Assembly (NCBI RefSeq): GCF_900107095.1
Contig: NZ_FNOR01000019.1
Span: 32,001 to 96,000 of the forward strand
Direction of reading: 5' to 3'
DNA: 64,000 nucleotides
Source: Collimonas sp. OK242
GTDB taxonomy: Bacteria; Pseudomonadota; Gammaproteobacteria; Burkholderiales; Burkholderiaceae_D
A program made the position numbers and the translations under genes. The notes beneath the pieces were generated by a model. It was not told the DNA's origin. It made no database searches and was given only the letters and a program-made list of their open reading frames with translations. Numbering within the stretch: position 1 is the first letter of the stretch; each line of letters starts with the position of its first letter. This document shows, piece after piece, positions 43,845 through 52,947 of this stretch.

Positions 43845-44864
43845 ATGGTTCGCCCACGTTTTTTGCCTGACAACTTCACGTTGTTATTGGTTACCACAGT
43901 TCTTGTCGCCAGTCTGTTGCCGGCCAAAGGCCAGGTTGCGGTTTCTTTCAACCTGATTACCACGCTGGCTATCGGCCTGCTGTTTTTCCTGCATGGCGCC
44001 AAGCTGTCGCGCGAGGCGGTAGTGCAGGGTGCGCTGCACTGGCGCTTGCATTTGACGGTGTTGCTTGCCACCTTCGTATTGTTTCCATTGCTCGGGCTGC
44101 TGTTCAAGCCGGCATTGCTGCCGCTGGTGACGCCCGATCTGTATCTCGGCATCTTGTTCTTATGCACTTTGCCATCCACGGTGCAGTCGTCGATTGCCTT
44201 TACTTCGGTTGCCCGCGGCAATGTGCCTGCCGCGGTGTGCAGTGCATCCGCATCCAATCTGCTCGGCATATTCCTGACCCCGGTGCTGGTCGGACTGGTG
44301 GTTGTGGCGCACGGCCAAGGCAAGGGCTCCTTCGAGTCCATCATGAATATCGTGATGCAGTTGCTGCTGCCCTTTGTCGCCGGCCAGATCGCCCGCCGCT
44401 GGATCAGCAAGTGGCTCGACAAGCACAGGATCATCCTGAAGATGGTGGACCAGGGCTCGATCCTGCTGGTGGTCTACACCGCATTCAGCGAGGCCGTGGT
44501 GCAGGGCTTGTGGCAGCAACTGCCGCCGCTGTCCTTGCTCGGTTTGATGGTAGTGCTGACCTTGCTGTTGTTCGCGATGCTGGTTATCGCTACCTTCACC
44601 AGCCGCCGTCTGGGTTTCAATAAGGAAGACGAAATCACGATCGTGTTTTGCGGCTCGAAGAAAAGCCTGGCGAGCGGCGTGCCGATGGCGAAAGTCTTGT
44701 TTGCCGGGCATACCGTCGGCATGATCGTTTTGCCCCTGATGCTGTTCCATCAGATGCAATTGATGGTCTGTGCGGTGCTGGCAAAACGTTATGCCGCCCG
44801 CCCGGTCGAAATAGCCACCGGCGGCCCGCCGCCGGTCTGGTCCGATGTGAGTCCGGAAGATTAA
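43845..44864 (+). CDS. SBF-like (YfeH-type) bile acid:sodium symporter family protein
   Basis: 339 aa from ATG 43845 (MVRPRFLPDNFTLLL). About ten transmembrane helices; GLLFFLHGAKLSREAV, LCTLPSTVQSSIAFTSVARGN and FCGSKKSLASGVPMAKVLF are characteristic of the SBF-like CPA transporter family. Substrate unknown. It has a 188-bp upstream region after ftrD and converges with the aldo-keto reductase gene. Confidence 0.88.
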   Translation: MVRPRFLPDNFTLLLVTTVLVASLLPAKGQVAVSFNLITTLAIGLLFFLHGAKLSREAVVQGALHWRLHLTVLLATFVLFPLLGLLFKPALLPLVTPDLYLGILFLCTLPSTVQSSIAFTSVARGNVPAAVCSASASNLLGIFLTPVLVGLVVVAHGQGKGSFESIMNIVMQLLLPFVAGQIARRWISKWLDKHRIILKMVDQGSILLVVYTAFSEAVVQGLWQQLPPLSLLGLMVVLTLLLFAMLVIATFTSRRLGFNKEDEITIVFCGSKKSLASGVPMAKVLFAGHTVGMIVLPLMLFHQMQLMVCAVLAKRYAARPVEIATGGPPPVWSDVSPED

Positions 44865-44895
44865 ACCCGGAAGGCTGACTTGCCGGGCGCCGTGC

Positions 44896-45945
44896 TTAAG
44901 GAGCCGGGTTAGGCTGGCGCGAGTGGATCAGCTCGATCTCGTGCAAGATCTCTTCATTCAGCGTCAGGTTGATGCTGTCGAGATTGCTTTGCAATTGTTT
45001 TAGCGTAGTGGCGCCAATGATATTGCTGGTCACGAAAGCGCGGCTGTTGACGAAAGCCAGCGCCATCTGCGCCGGATCCAGTCCGTGTTTTAGCGCCAGA
45101 GCTACGTAGTCGCCGATGACCCGGTCGACTTGCGGATTGGTATAGCGGCTGAAACGTTCAAACAAGGTGAGGCGGCCGTCAGCCGGCCGTGCTCCGTTCA
45201 GATATTTTCCCGAAAGTACGCCGAACGCCAGCGGCGAATAAGCCAGCAACCCGAGCTGCTCGCGGAAAGCAAATTCCGAATGGCCGATTTCAAAAGTGCG
45301 GTTAAGCAGGCTGTACGGATTCTGGATGCTGACCGCGCGCGGCAAATCAAATTTTTCCGAAGCTCTGAGAAACTGCGCCATACCCCACGGCGTTTCGTTC
45401 GAAATGCCGATGTGGCGCACCTTGCCGGCCTTGATGAAGTCCGCCAGGATGGTCAGCGTCTCTTCAATCGGCACCGTATCTTCGTCTGCAATATGACTGT
45501 AATTCTGGGTGCCGAAGCTATTTACGCTACGGTCCGGCCAATGCAACTGGTAGAGATCGACGTAATCTGTCTGCAACCGTTCCAGGCTGCCGTGCAAAGC
45601 CTCGGTCAAGCCCTTGCGATCAAAATTATTGACGCCGCCGCGTACGTGGCGCGGGTTGTGCGGCTTGCGTGCCGGCCCGGTAGCCTTGGTGGCGATCATC
45701 ACTTCGTTGCGCTTGCCGGATTTTTTCAGCCAGCTGCCGACATAGCGTTCGGTTGAACCTTGGGTCTCGGCGCGCGGCGGCACCGGGTACATTTCCGCAG
45801 TGTCGATCAGGTTGACGCCATGCGCCAGCGCCATGTCGATTTGCCCATGCGCTTCTGCTTCGGTATTTTGTTCGCCCCAGGTCATGGTGCCGAGCGTAAT
45901 CAGGCTGACCTTGAGATTGCTGCGTCCTAGTTCACGATATCGCAT
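44896..45945 (-). CDS. Aldo/keto reductase (Tas-like)
   Basis: 349 aa from ATG 45945 (MRYRELGRSNLKVSLI). NADPH-dependent (beta/alpha)8 barrel oxidoreductase; the catalytic tetrad is in NLIDTAEMYP (Asp, Tyr), IATKATG (Lys) and YQLHWPD (His). A longer loop at PPRAETQGSTERYVGSWL matches E. coli Tas, a member with unclear natural substrate. Convergent with the SBF-like gene. Confidence 0.9.
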   Translation of the reverse strand: MRYRELGRSNLKVSLITLGTMTWGEQNTEAEAHGQIDMALAHGVNLIDTAEMYPVPPRAETQGSTERYVGSWLKKSGKRNEVMIATKATGPARKPHNPRHVRGGVNNFDRKGLTEALHGSLERLQTDYVDLYQLHWPDRSVNSFGTQNYSHIADEDTVPIEETLTILADFIKAGKVRHIGISNETPWGMAQFLRASEKFDLPRAVSIQNPYSLLNRTFEIGHSEFAFREQLGLLAYSPLAFGVLSGKYLNGARPADGRLTLFERFSRYTNPQVDRVIGDYVALALKHGLDPAQMALAFVNSRAFVTSNIIGATTLKQLQSNLDSINLTLNEEILHEIELIHSRQPNPAP

Positions 45946-46278
45946 TGTTGCTTCCTTTGCCGCAGAGGACGGAGAGTATAGCTGGAACGCCGTTTTAGCG
46001 CAGGGCGCGGGCCGCCTGCAGCCAGGTGCATGCGATCTCCCGATCATGACGAATAAGGCGAAACCCCATTCTTGGACGCTTAACTCATTATCAAAACAGA
46101 ATAATTGCTTTTCATTATATGTTTTGCTTATATGAGGTGATAAATAGGGTAAGATCGGTGCTGGAAATCGCTGCTTGAAAGTCTCGCCATACGCGAAAAA
46201 AAACCAATCAAAAACGCAACTCTTTCTCCCTGCGCAACTTTTATTTGCGTGCCGAGTGTTTTAAATGAAATTATCGGT

Positions 46279-46394
46279 TATAATGCGACATCGTTTAAGA
46301 TTCGAGCTAGTAGTGCAGTATTAGTCTGTCATTTCTTTCTTGCTTCAAACGATCTAACGGGCGACAGCCCAACTTAACTGAAATAGGAAATGTA
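46279..46394 (+). promoter_or_regulatory. cspA promoter -10 and structured 5' leader
   Basis: A perfect TATAAT (46279-46284) places the start near 46291 and a leader of about 105 nt. ATCGTTTAAG (46290-46299) can pair with CTTCAAACGAT (46343-46353), and GGGC/GCCC forms a small hairpin at 46359-46370. Long leaders of cold-shock mRNAs act as RNA thermosensors. Upstream (45946-46278) only the reductase promoter region is expected; no gene seen. Confidence 0.55.
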
Positions 46395-46598
46395 ATGGCA
46401 ACTGGTATCGTAAAGTGGTTCAATGATTCGAAGGGTTTTGGTTTTATTACTCCTGACGAAGGTGGTGAAGATCTGTTCGCGCACTTCTCCGCAATCAATT
46501 CTTCCGGCTTCAAGTCGCTGCAAGAGAACCAACGTGTTTCTTTCGAAGTTACTGCTGGCCCAAAGGGTAAGCAAGCTTCGAACATCCAAGCTATCTAA
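46395..46598 (+). CDS. cspA: Cold-shock protein (CspA family)
   Basis: 67 aa single cold-shock domain. RNA-binding motifs RNP1 KGFGFITP and RNP2 DLFAHFSAI are intact. It binds single-stranded RNA/DNA as an RNA chaperone. The ribosome binding site is AGGAAATGTA. It has a long leader and a strong terminator, so it is monocistronic. Confidence 0.97.
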   Translation: MATGIVKWFNDSKGFGFITPDEGGEDLFAHFSAINSSGFKSLQENQRVSFEVTAGPKGKQASNIQAI

Positions 46599-46635
46599 TT
46601 CATAGCTCACTCAGTTGAAATAAACTGAGCATCGT

Positions 46636-46665
46636 AAAAATCCCTGGTTCGCCGGGGATTTTTTT
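46636..46665 (+). terminator. Terminator of cspA with TTCG loop
   Basis: AAAAATCCCTGG (46636-46647), a stable TTCG tetraloop and CCGGGGATTTTT (46652-46663) with a T run to 46665. It starts 37 bp after the cspA stop. Confidence 0.93.
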
Positions 46666-46896
46666 CGTCTGCACCAAACGTAATGAGTATGTCTGTACTA
46701 AACGTATAACGTATAACGACTATAAGACCGGAAAGACGGGAGTTGTCAGGAAGCTGTAAGGGTGGCCTGAAATGCTGGGGTGTCTGTATATCAGATAACA
46801 TATATTGCAATCGCTGGATCACGTTTTACCTTAAGCGGGCTGCCCGGTTTCTGTGAATGCCGGCGCCCACCAATATAAAAACACGGAGGAGACGAC

Positions 46897-48054
46897 ATGA
46901 ACACCATAAGCAAAGCATGTGTGGCAGCGGCACTGATAAGCTGGTCGCTGGCCGCAGGCGCTGCCGAGCCGATCAAAATTGGCGTCACAGGACCATTTAC
47001 CGGCGGCTCCGCACCTATGGGCGTATCGATGCGTGACGGCGTCAAGCTGGCGGTTGCGGATATCAACGCCAAGGGCGGCGTGCTGGGGCGCCAGATACAA
47101 TTGGTCGAGCGCGATGACGAAGCCAAGAATGAACGCGGCGTCCAGGTTGCGCAAGAACTGATCAACAAGGAAAAAGTGGTCGGTACGGTCGGCTTCATCA
47201 ACACCGGCGTCGCCCTGGCCTCGCAGCGCTTCTACCAGGATGCCAAGATCCCGGTCATGAATAATGTCGCCACCGGCAGCATTATCACCAAGCAGTTCGT
47301 GGCGCCGGATCAAAAAGATAATTATATATTCCGCACTTCTGCCAACGATACGATCCAGTCGGCGATGATCGTCGACGAAGCGGTGATCCGTCAAAAACAC
47401 ACCAAGGTCGCCATCCTGGCCGACTCGACCAACTATGGTCAACTCGGCCGCGAAGACCTGGAGCGCGCCTTGGCTGCCAAGGGCATCAAACCGGTTGCAG
47501 TTGAAAAATACAACCTGAAAGATGTCGACATGACGGCCCAGCTGTTGAAGGCCAAGCAGGGCGGCGCCGAGGTGGTGCTGACTTACGGCATCGGCCCGGA
47601 ACTGGCGCAGATTGCCAACGGCATGGAAAAGCTCAACTGGAAAGTGCCTATCATCGGCAGTTGGACCCTGTCGATGGGGAACTTCATCGACAACGCCGGC
47701 AAGAACGGCGATGGTGCGCGCATGCCGCAAACCTTTATCCAGGACGGCAACACAGCCAAACGCAAGGCCTTCATCGAAGCCTATCAGAAAGCCTACAAGA
47801 TCGATCGCATGCCATCCCCTGTGTCAGCGGCGCAAGGCTATGACTCGGTCTATCTGCTGGCCGCAGCGATCAAGCAGGCCGGCAGCACCGACGGCGTCAA
47901 AGTGCGCGAGGCGCTGGAAAACCTGAACGGCACCGTGGAGGGAGTGGTGACCAATTACACCAAGCCTTATACCCATGACGACCACGAAGCGATCAAGCCA
48001 AACATGGTGATGATCGGCGAGGTCAAGAACGGCCGCGTGGTATTAGCCAAGTGA
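46897..48054 (+). CDS. Branched-chain amino acid-type ABC transporter substrate-binding protein
   Basis: 385 aa. Signal peptide 1-22 (ends SLAAGAAEPIKIG). The mature protein is of the LivJ/Peripla_BP_6 type: IKIGVTGPFTGGSAPMGVSMRDG, VADINAKGGVLGRQIQLVERDD and GFINTGVALASQRFYQDAKIPVM. It is the first gene of a five-function Liv-type operon with permeases and ATPases; ligand may be branched-chain or other amino acids. The ribosome binding site is GGAGGAGA. Confidence 0.9.
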   Translation: MNTISKACVAAALISWSLAAGAAEPIKIGVTGPFTGGSAPMGVSMRDGVKLAVADINAKGGVLGRQIQLVERDDEAKNERGVQVAQELINKEKVVGTVGFINTGVALASQRFYQDAKIPVMNNVATGSIITKQFVAPDQKDNYIFRTSANDTIQSAMIVDEAVIRQKHTKVAILADSTNYGQLGREDLERALAAKGIKPVAVEKYNLKDVDMTAQLLKAKQGGAEVVLTYGIGPELAQIANGMEKLNWKVPIIGSWTLSMGNFIDNAGKNGDGARMPQTFIQDGNTAKRKAFIEAYQKAYKIDRMPSPVSAAQGYDSVYLLAAAIKQAGSTDGVKVREALENLNGTVEGVVTNYTKPYTHDDHEAIKPNMVMIGEVKNGRVVLAK

Positions 48055-48218
48055 TAGGAGGCCGCAGCGCAGCGCTGTCTGTTGTGCTCTGCTCCGGCCG
48101 AACATCCGTTTGAGCGACAAGGAAACCAGCCTGTGCAGCAAGCAGGCTGGAATTATTGCGTCAAGCGGCAGTATTGTCTTGCCGTACTTCGGCTATCGCT
48201 GTCTCTTGGATCTATATC

Positions 48219-49109
48219 ATGGAAATTCTGCTGCAACTCGTCTTCAGCGGTATCGCGTTAGGCATGATCTACGCGGTGATCGCTTTCGGTTATCAACTCA
48301 CGTTCGCCACTTCCGGCACCCTCAATTTCGGCCAGGGCGAGGCACTGATGCTGGGCGCTTTGGTCGGGCTCAGCCTGGTCGGCAATATCCACGGCGGCCC
48401 CTATCTGAATTATTGGCTGATGATACCGGTGGTGATTGTATTCGGCGCGCTGCAAGGCGTGGTGGTCGAATGGATAGGGGTGCGTCCGGCGCTCAAGATC
48501 AAATCGGAATTCGGCTGGATCATGTCGACCATTGCGCTGGCGATCATCTTCAAGAATGTCGCTGAAAACATTTGGGGCAAAGACGACCTGACATTCCCTT
48601 CGCCGTTGTCGTCCACGCCGTTCCAGGTGTTCGGCGCCAATGTCCAGCTGATGCAGATTGTGGTGGTGGTGGGCGCGCTGGCGATGATGCTGGCGGTCGA
48701 GCTGTTCAACCGCAAATCGATTTATGGCAAGGCAGTAGTGGCCACCTCGAACGATCGCGATGCCGCCGGCCTGATGGGTATCAACACCAGCATGGTCATT
48801 ACTTTCTCCTACGCGTTATCGTCGGCGACCGCCGCCTTTGCCGGCGTGCTGGTAGCGCCGCTGACCCTGACCGGCGCTACCATGGGCACTGCCTTGGGCC
48901 TGAAAGCCTTTGCGGTAGCGATTATCGGCGGCCTGACTTCGGGCATGGGAGCGATCGTCGGCGGCCTGATACTGGGTATTGCGGAGACGCTGACCGGGTT
49001 TTATATCTCCACCGGATACAAGGAAGTGCCCGGCTTGGTGCTGTTACTGCTGGTGCTGGCCATCAAACCCGCAGGCTTGTTCGGCAAAACAGCGATCAAG
49101 AAGGTGTAA
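48219..49109 (+). CDS. livH: ABC transporter permease LivH
   Basis: 296 aa from ATG 48219 (MEILLQLVFSGIALG); longer in-frame starts lack membrane character. Eight to nine transmembrane helices; TLNFGQGEALMLGALVGLSL is the family signature, and the EAA-like loop is GIAETLTGFYI. It forms half of the membrane channel. The fused LivM-LivG follows with a 2-bp gap. Confidence 0.92.
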   Translation: MEILLQLVFSGIALGMIYAVIAFGYQLTFATSGTLNFGQGEALMLGALVGLSLVGNIHGGPYLNYWLMIPVVIVFGALQGVVVEWIGVRPALKIKSEFGWIMSTIALAIIFKNVAENIWGKDDLTFPSPLSSTPFQVFGANVQLMQIVVVVGALAMMLAVELFNRKSIYGKAVVATSNDRDAAGLMGINTSMVITFSYALSSATAAFAGVLVAPLTLTGATMGTALGLKAFAVAIIGGLTSGMGAIVGGLILGIAETLTGFYISTGYKEVPGLVLLLLVLAIKPAGLFGKTAIKKV

Positions 49110-49111
49110 AT

Positions 49112-51103
49112 ATGAATAAAAAACTATTTGCACTGGCGCTAGTCGGCATCCTGCTGCTGCTGGCCTTTCCGCAGCTTATTCCGAATCCGTATTACATTCA
49201 CCTGGCCGAAACCATCCTGATTTACGCCATCCTGCTGTTCGGCCTGGATATCGTGGTCGGCTATACCGGCCAGGTCTCGCTCGGGCACGCCGGTTTGTTC
49301 GGCATCGGCTCCTACACCACCGGCGTGCTGGTGTTCAAGCTCGGCTGGCCATTCCTGCTTGCCGCGCCCGCCAGCCTGGCGGTTACCGCCATATTCGGCG
49401 CCATCCTGGCCTTGCCTGCATTGCGCGTGACGGGCCCGTATCTGGCCATGGTGACGCTGGCGTTCGGCACCATTATCCAGATCCTGATCAATGAAATGAG
49501 CTTCCTGACGGAAGGGCCGATGGGGATCAAGCTGAACAAGCCGGACTTCTTTGGCCATCGGCTCGATGAAGTGGAATATTTCTATCTGGTCGCCGCCTTG
49601 ATGGTGTTGTCGCTGATTGTGGTGCACCGTATCGTCAAGTCGCATCTGGGGCGCGCCTTCCAGGCGCTGCGCGATAGTCCGATCGCCTCCGACTGCATGG
49701 GCGTCTCGGTGTATCGCTACAAAGTATTTGCGTTTGTGATCAGCGCTGCGCTGGCCGGGTTGGCGGGCTGTCTCTACGCTTATTCGGAAGAATATATTTC
49801 TCCGAATACTTATAACTTCGAATTGACCATTTTGTTCCTGCTGGCGGTCATCATGGGCGGCCGCAAGAGCCGCACCGGGTCGCTGATCGGCGCCTTGATC
49901 GTAGTCATGTTGCCGAGTTTGCTGGCGGACATCGAGTTATTCCGTCAGATTGCTACCGTTGCTGCAGTAATCGGCGTGCTGGCAAGCGCCTTCCTGCTAT
50001 GGAAGAAACGCAAGACACCGCGCGAGGTGGCGGTGCCGCTGGCGGCGACTGTCGGCATGGCGATTTTTTCCTATCGGCTGGAAAACATTACCGATTGGCG
50101 TCTGACCGTATTTGGATTGATGACGCTGTTTGTGGTGTATTACCTTCAGGACGGGATTGTCGGCTTCGCGCGCAGCTTGTTAGGCATGAGGGCAAGCGCA
50201 AGCAGCAAGCAGGCCAGCGTGGCGGCGAGTCCCGGGCAAGCATGGGCGCCAGCCGGCGGCAGCGTCGCGGTTGGCGCTACCTTGTTGAGCGGCCAGAGAA
50301 TACTGATGCAGTTCGGCGGCCTGAAGGCGCTTAACGAGGTCAACCTGGATATCGTCAAAGGCAGCGTGCATGGCTTGATCGGGCCGAACGGCTCGGGCAA
50401 GAGCACCATGATGAATGTGCTTACCGGCATCTACAAACCGACCGCCGGCAAGGTCGTGTTCAATGGCAAGGCGATTTCCGGCTCGACACCGGCGGCGATT
50501 GCGCTGGGCGGCGTTGCCCGCACTTTTCAGAACGTGCAGTTGTTCGGTGAAATGACTGCCACTGAAAACGTGCTGGTCGGCCTGCACCACACTTTCCGCA
50601 GCAATATATTGGACGTGATCTTCCATACGCCGCGTTATCGGCGTGAAGAGCAAGCCGCGCGAGAGCGCGCTGCCAGCATCTTGCAATTCGTCGGACTGAG
50701 CGGCCTGGCTGCTGAAGAGGCGCGCAATCTGCCCTATGGCAAACAACGCTTGCTGGAAATCGGCCGCGCACTTGGCTTGAACCCGGAGCTGCTGTTGCTG
50801 GACGAACCTGCGGCAGGCCTGACTGCGCCAGACATCAAGGAACTGATCGCGATCATCCAGAAGATCCGGCAGCATGATGTTACGATCATCCTGATTGAAC
50901 ATCATATGGATGTGGTCATGTCGATTTCCGATACGGTGACGGTGCTCGATTTCGGCCAGAAAATTGCTGAAGGCAAACCGGCTGCGGTGCAAAGCGACCC
51001 CAAGGTGATTGAAGCCTATCTCGGCGGCACCGCCGGCGAAGCCGCAGAGGCTGACAATACCGCCCATGGCGCGCCGTCCACTTCCAACGCAGCGGGGTCA
51101 TAA
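49112..51103 (+). CDS. Fused ABC permease-ATPase (LivM-LivG)
   Basis: 663 aa. Residues 1-350 are LivM-like permease (GYTGQVSLGHAGLFGIGSYT, ALRDSPIASDCMGV); a 50-residue Ala/Ser linker follows; residues 400-663 are LivG-like ATPase with Walker A GPNGSGKST, a degenerate signature LPYGKQRLLEIGRAL, Walker B LLLLDEPAAGL and H-loop EHHMD. Fusion of the two subunits is seen in other Burkholderiales. ATG 49112 lies after livH; livF starts one base after its stop. Confidence 0.92.
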   Translation: MNKKLFALALVGILLLLAFPQLIPNPYYIHLAETILIYAILLFGLDIVVGYTGQVSLGHAGLFGIGSYTTGVLVFKLGWPFLLAAPASLAVTAIFGAILALPALRVTGPYLAMVTLAFGTIIQILINEMSFLTEGPMGIKLNKPDFFGHRLDEVEYFYLVAALMVLSLIVVHRIVKSHLGRAFQALRDSPIASDCMGVSVYRYKVFAFVISAALAGLAGCLYAYSEEYISPNTYNFELTILFLLAVIMGGRKSRTGSLIGALIVVMLPSLLADIELFRQIATVAAVIGVLASAFLLWKKRKTPREVAVPLAATVGMAIFSYRLENITDWRLTVFGLMTLFVVYYLQDGIVGFARSLLGMRASASSKQASVAASPGQAWAPAGGSVAVGATLLSGQRILMQFGGLKALNEVNLDIVKGSVHGLIGPNGSGKSTMMNVLTGIYKPTAGKVVFNGKAISGSTPAAIALGGVARTFQNVQLFGEMTATENVLVGLHHTFRSNILDVIFHTPRYRREEQAARERAASILQFVGLSGLAAEEARNLPYGKQRLLEIGRALGLNPELLLLDEPAAGLTAPDIKELIAIIQKIRQHDVTIILIEHHMDVVMSISDTVTVLDFGQKIAEGKPAAVQSDPKVIEAYLGGTAGEAAEADNTAHGAPSTSNAAGS

Positions 51104-51104
51104 G

Positions 51105-51830
51105 ATGCTCTCGATTTCGAATTTGTATGCCGCGTATGGCAAGGTTGAAGTACTGCACGGCATTTCGCTGGAGGTGCCAAAAGGTAAAGTGGTCACATTG
51201 ATCGGCTCCAATGGCGCCGGCAAGACTACCACCATGCGCGCAATCTCCGGCATGATCAAGGCCAAATCCGGCAGCGTCACTTTGGCTGGCGTCGACGTTA
51301 CGGGATTGGCTTCACATAAAATCGCCCGTGCCGGACTGGCGCATTCGCCTGAGGGGCGGCGTGTGTTTGCCACCATGAGCGTGGTCGACAATCTGCTGCT
51401 CGGCGCCTTCCCGCGGTTTACCCGCTTGCGTCCGCGCGGCGACATCAAGCTCGATCTGGAGCGGGCGCTGGACCTGTTTCCGCGCCTGAAAGAGCGTCAA
51501 AGCCAGCTGGCCGGAACCTTGTCGGGCGGCGAACAGCAGATGCTGGCGATGGCACGCGCCGTCATGCTCAATCCGGAAGTGATCTTGCTGGACGAGCCGT
51601 CGATGGGACTGGCGCCGATCCTGGTGGAAGAAGTGTTTCGCATCATTTCCCGGCTCAAGGAGGAGGGCGTGACCATGCTGCTGGTTGAGCAATTTGCGGC
51701 AGCGGCGTTGAATGTCGCCGATTATGGTTATGTGTTGGAGAACGGGCGGATTTCGGTGCACGGCCCGGCAGAGAAATTGAGGAATGATCCTGCGGTCAAA
51801 GCTGCATATCTGGGCGGCGGGCAGCACTGA
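51105..51830 (+). CDS. livF: ABC transporter ATPase LivF
   Basis: 241 aa. Walker A IGSNGAGKTTTM, signature LSGGEQQMLAMARA, Walker B VILLDEPSMGLAP and switch His region LVEQFAAAALNVADYGYVLENG are all present. Together with the fused LivG domain it forms the ATPase dimer. ATG 51105 follows the preceding stop by one base, implying coupled translation; it is the last gene of the operon. About 190 bp without recognisable features separate it from the next gene. Confidence 0.94.
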   Translation: MLSISNLYAAYGKVEVLHGISLEVPKGKVVTLIGSNGAGKTTTMRAISGMIKAKSGSVTLAGVDVTGLASHKIARAGLAHSPEGRRVFATMSVVDNLLLGAFPRFTRLRPRGDIKLDLERALDLFPRLKERQSQLAGTLSGGEQQMLAMARAVMLNPEVILLDEPSMGLAPILVEEVFRIISRLKEEGVTMLLVEQFAAAALNVADYGYVLENGRISVHGPAEKLRNDPAVKAAYLGGGQH

Positions 51831-52021
51831 TGGATGCAGGTCATTGCTGCATGGAAAATATTCGCCGAATAAGTTGTTTTGTGGGAATTATTTCTTGCCA
51901 AAGCTAGACTTGTAAGCAAGGTTTAGTTTTCTACAGCGTCCCGAACGTGAGAATCTGGTAATGCCGCGATGCAATGCGTGCATAAAGCGGCCAACCATGT
52001 TTTCACTTCGGAGCACTCAAA

Positions 52022-52846
52022 ATGAAACAAGACCAGGTAGCAAACACGTCCTCCCATTCCTCCCATTCCTCCGAGGACAGCTTCATTCCATCATCTTTTC
52101 CCCGAAACGTAGCAACAGCAACGCTGCCGGAGGAACGTCTGCCGTTCACCATCAAGATAGTGAACGACAAGCAGGCTTTGCAGAAGGCGGTGGGAATCCG
52201 TCATGCGGCATATAGCCGTCACCTGCCCGAGCTGGCACAGAACCTGCTGCGCTTTGAACCGGCGGATCTTGCGCCAGACACGATTGTGCTGCTGGCGGAG
52301 TCCAAGCTCGATGGTTCATCGTTAGGTACGATACGGATTCAAACCAATCGTTTCCATGCCTTGGGACTGGAGCAGTCGGTAACCTTGCCGGATTGGTTGC
52401 AGGGCCGCAGCCTGGCGGAAGCGACACGGTTAGGCGTCACCTCAAATCAAATTGGCAAGATCGTCAAGACCATGCTGTTTAAAGCCTATTTTGAATATTG
52501 TGTGCAAAATGGCATCGACTGGATGGTGATCACAGCGCGCTCCCCTCTGGATCGGCAATACGATGCCTTGCTGTTCCAGGATGTTTTTTTGGGACGGCAA
52601 TTCATTCCGATGCAGCATGTCGGCAATCTGCCTCATCGCGTCATGGCATTCGACGTTGCGACAGCCCGCCAACGCTGGGCCGCCGCCGGGCATCCGCTGT
52701 TTGGCCTGATGTTCGAGATGCATCATCCGGATTTGATGATGGCGTCGCCGCCCAGCATGCTGGCAGAGCAATTCAAGCCGGCTAGCCACGATAGACCGGC
52801 AGGGAAGCAACAGGTCCGCAAGCCTGTGAAACAGCCATTTAACTAG
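52022..52846 (+). CDS. FeeM-like N-acyl amino acid synthase / GNAT protein
   Basis: 274 aa, related to FeeM and autoinducer-synthase-fold acyltransferases: IKIVNDKQALQKAVGIRHAAYSRHLPEL, LLAESKLDGSSLGTIRIQTNRF, EATRLGV and FKAYFEYCVQNGIDWMVITAR. The N-terminal 40 residues are Ser/His-rich and probably disordered. FeeM makes N-acyl-tyrosine from acyl-ACP in environmental clones; that activity is inferred. A GGDEF-EAL protein is encoded 101 bp downstream on the same strand. Confidence 0.65.
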   Translation: MKQDQVANTSSHSSHSSEDSFIPSSFPRNVATATLPEERLPFTIKIVNDKQALQKAVGIRHAAYSRHLPELAQNLLRFEPADLAPDTIVLLAESKLDGSSLGTIRIQTNRFHALGLEQSVTLPDWLQGRSLAEATRLGVTSNQIGKIVKTMLFKAYFEYCVQNGIDWMVITARSPLDRQYDALLFQDVFLGRQFIPMQHVGNLPHRVMAFDVATARQRWAAAGHPLFGLMFEMHHPDLMMASPPSMLAEQFKPASHDRPAGKQQVRKPVKQPFN

Positions 52847-52947
52847 GTATTGCTAAAACCTTGCATTGAGGGGGTGTTATTGTTTGTCGTTAAAAGAAAT
52901 AATGTGTCTTTTTTTACAGTACAGTAGAACCCTCTCACCCTACGGAT

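Noticed and set aside
46325-46332. CTGTCAT in the cspA leader as a Pho half-site
   Set aside because: Single copy with no partner at 11 bp, and it lies within the transcribed leader.
46607-46822. 71-codon minus-strand frame after cspA
   Set aside because: It runs through the cspA terminator and lacks a ribosome binding site or family match.
48572-49111. In-frame upstream extension of the LivM-LivG fusion by 180 codons
   Set aside because: It overlaps livH in another frame and is not membrane-like; ATG 49112 gives a standard LivM N-terminus.
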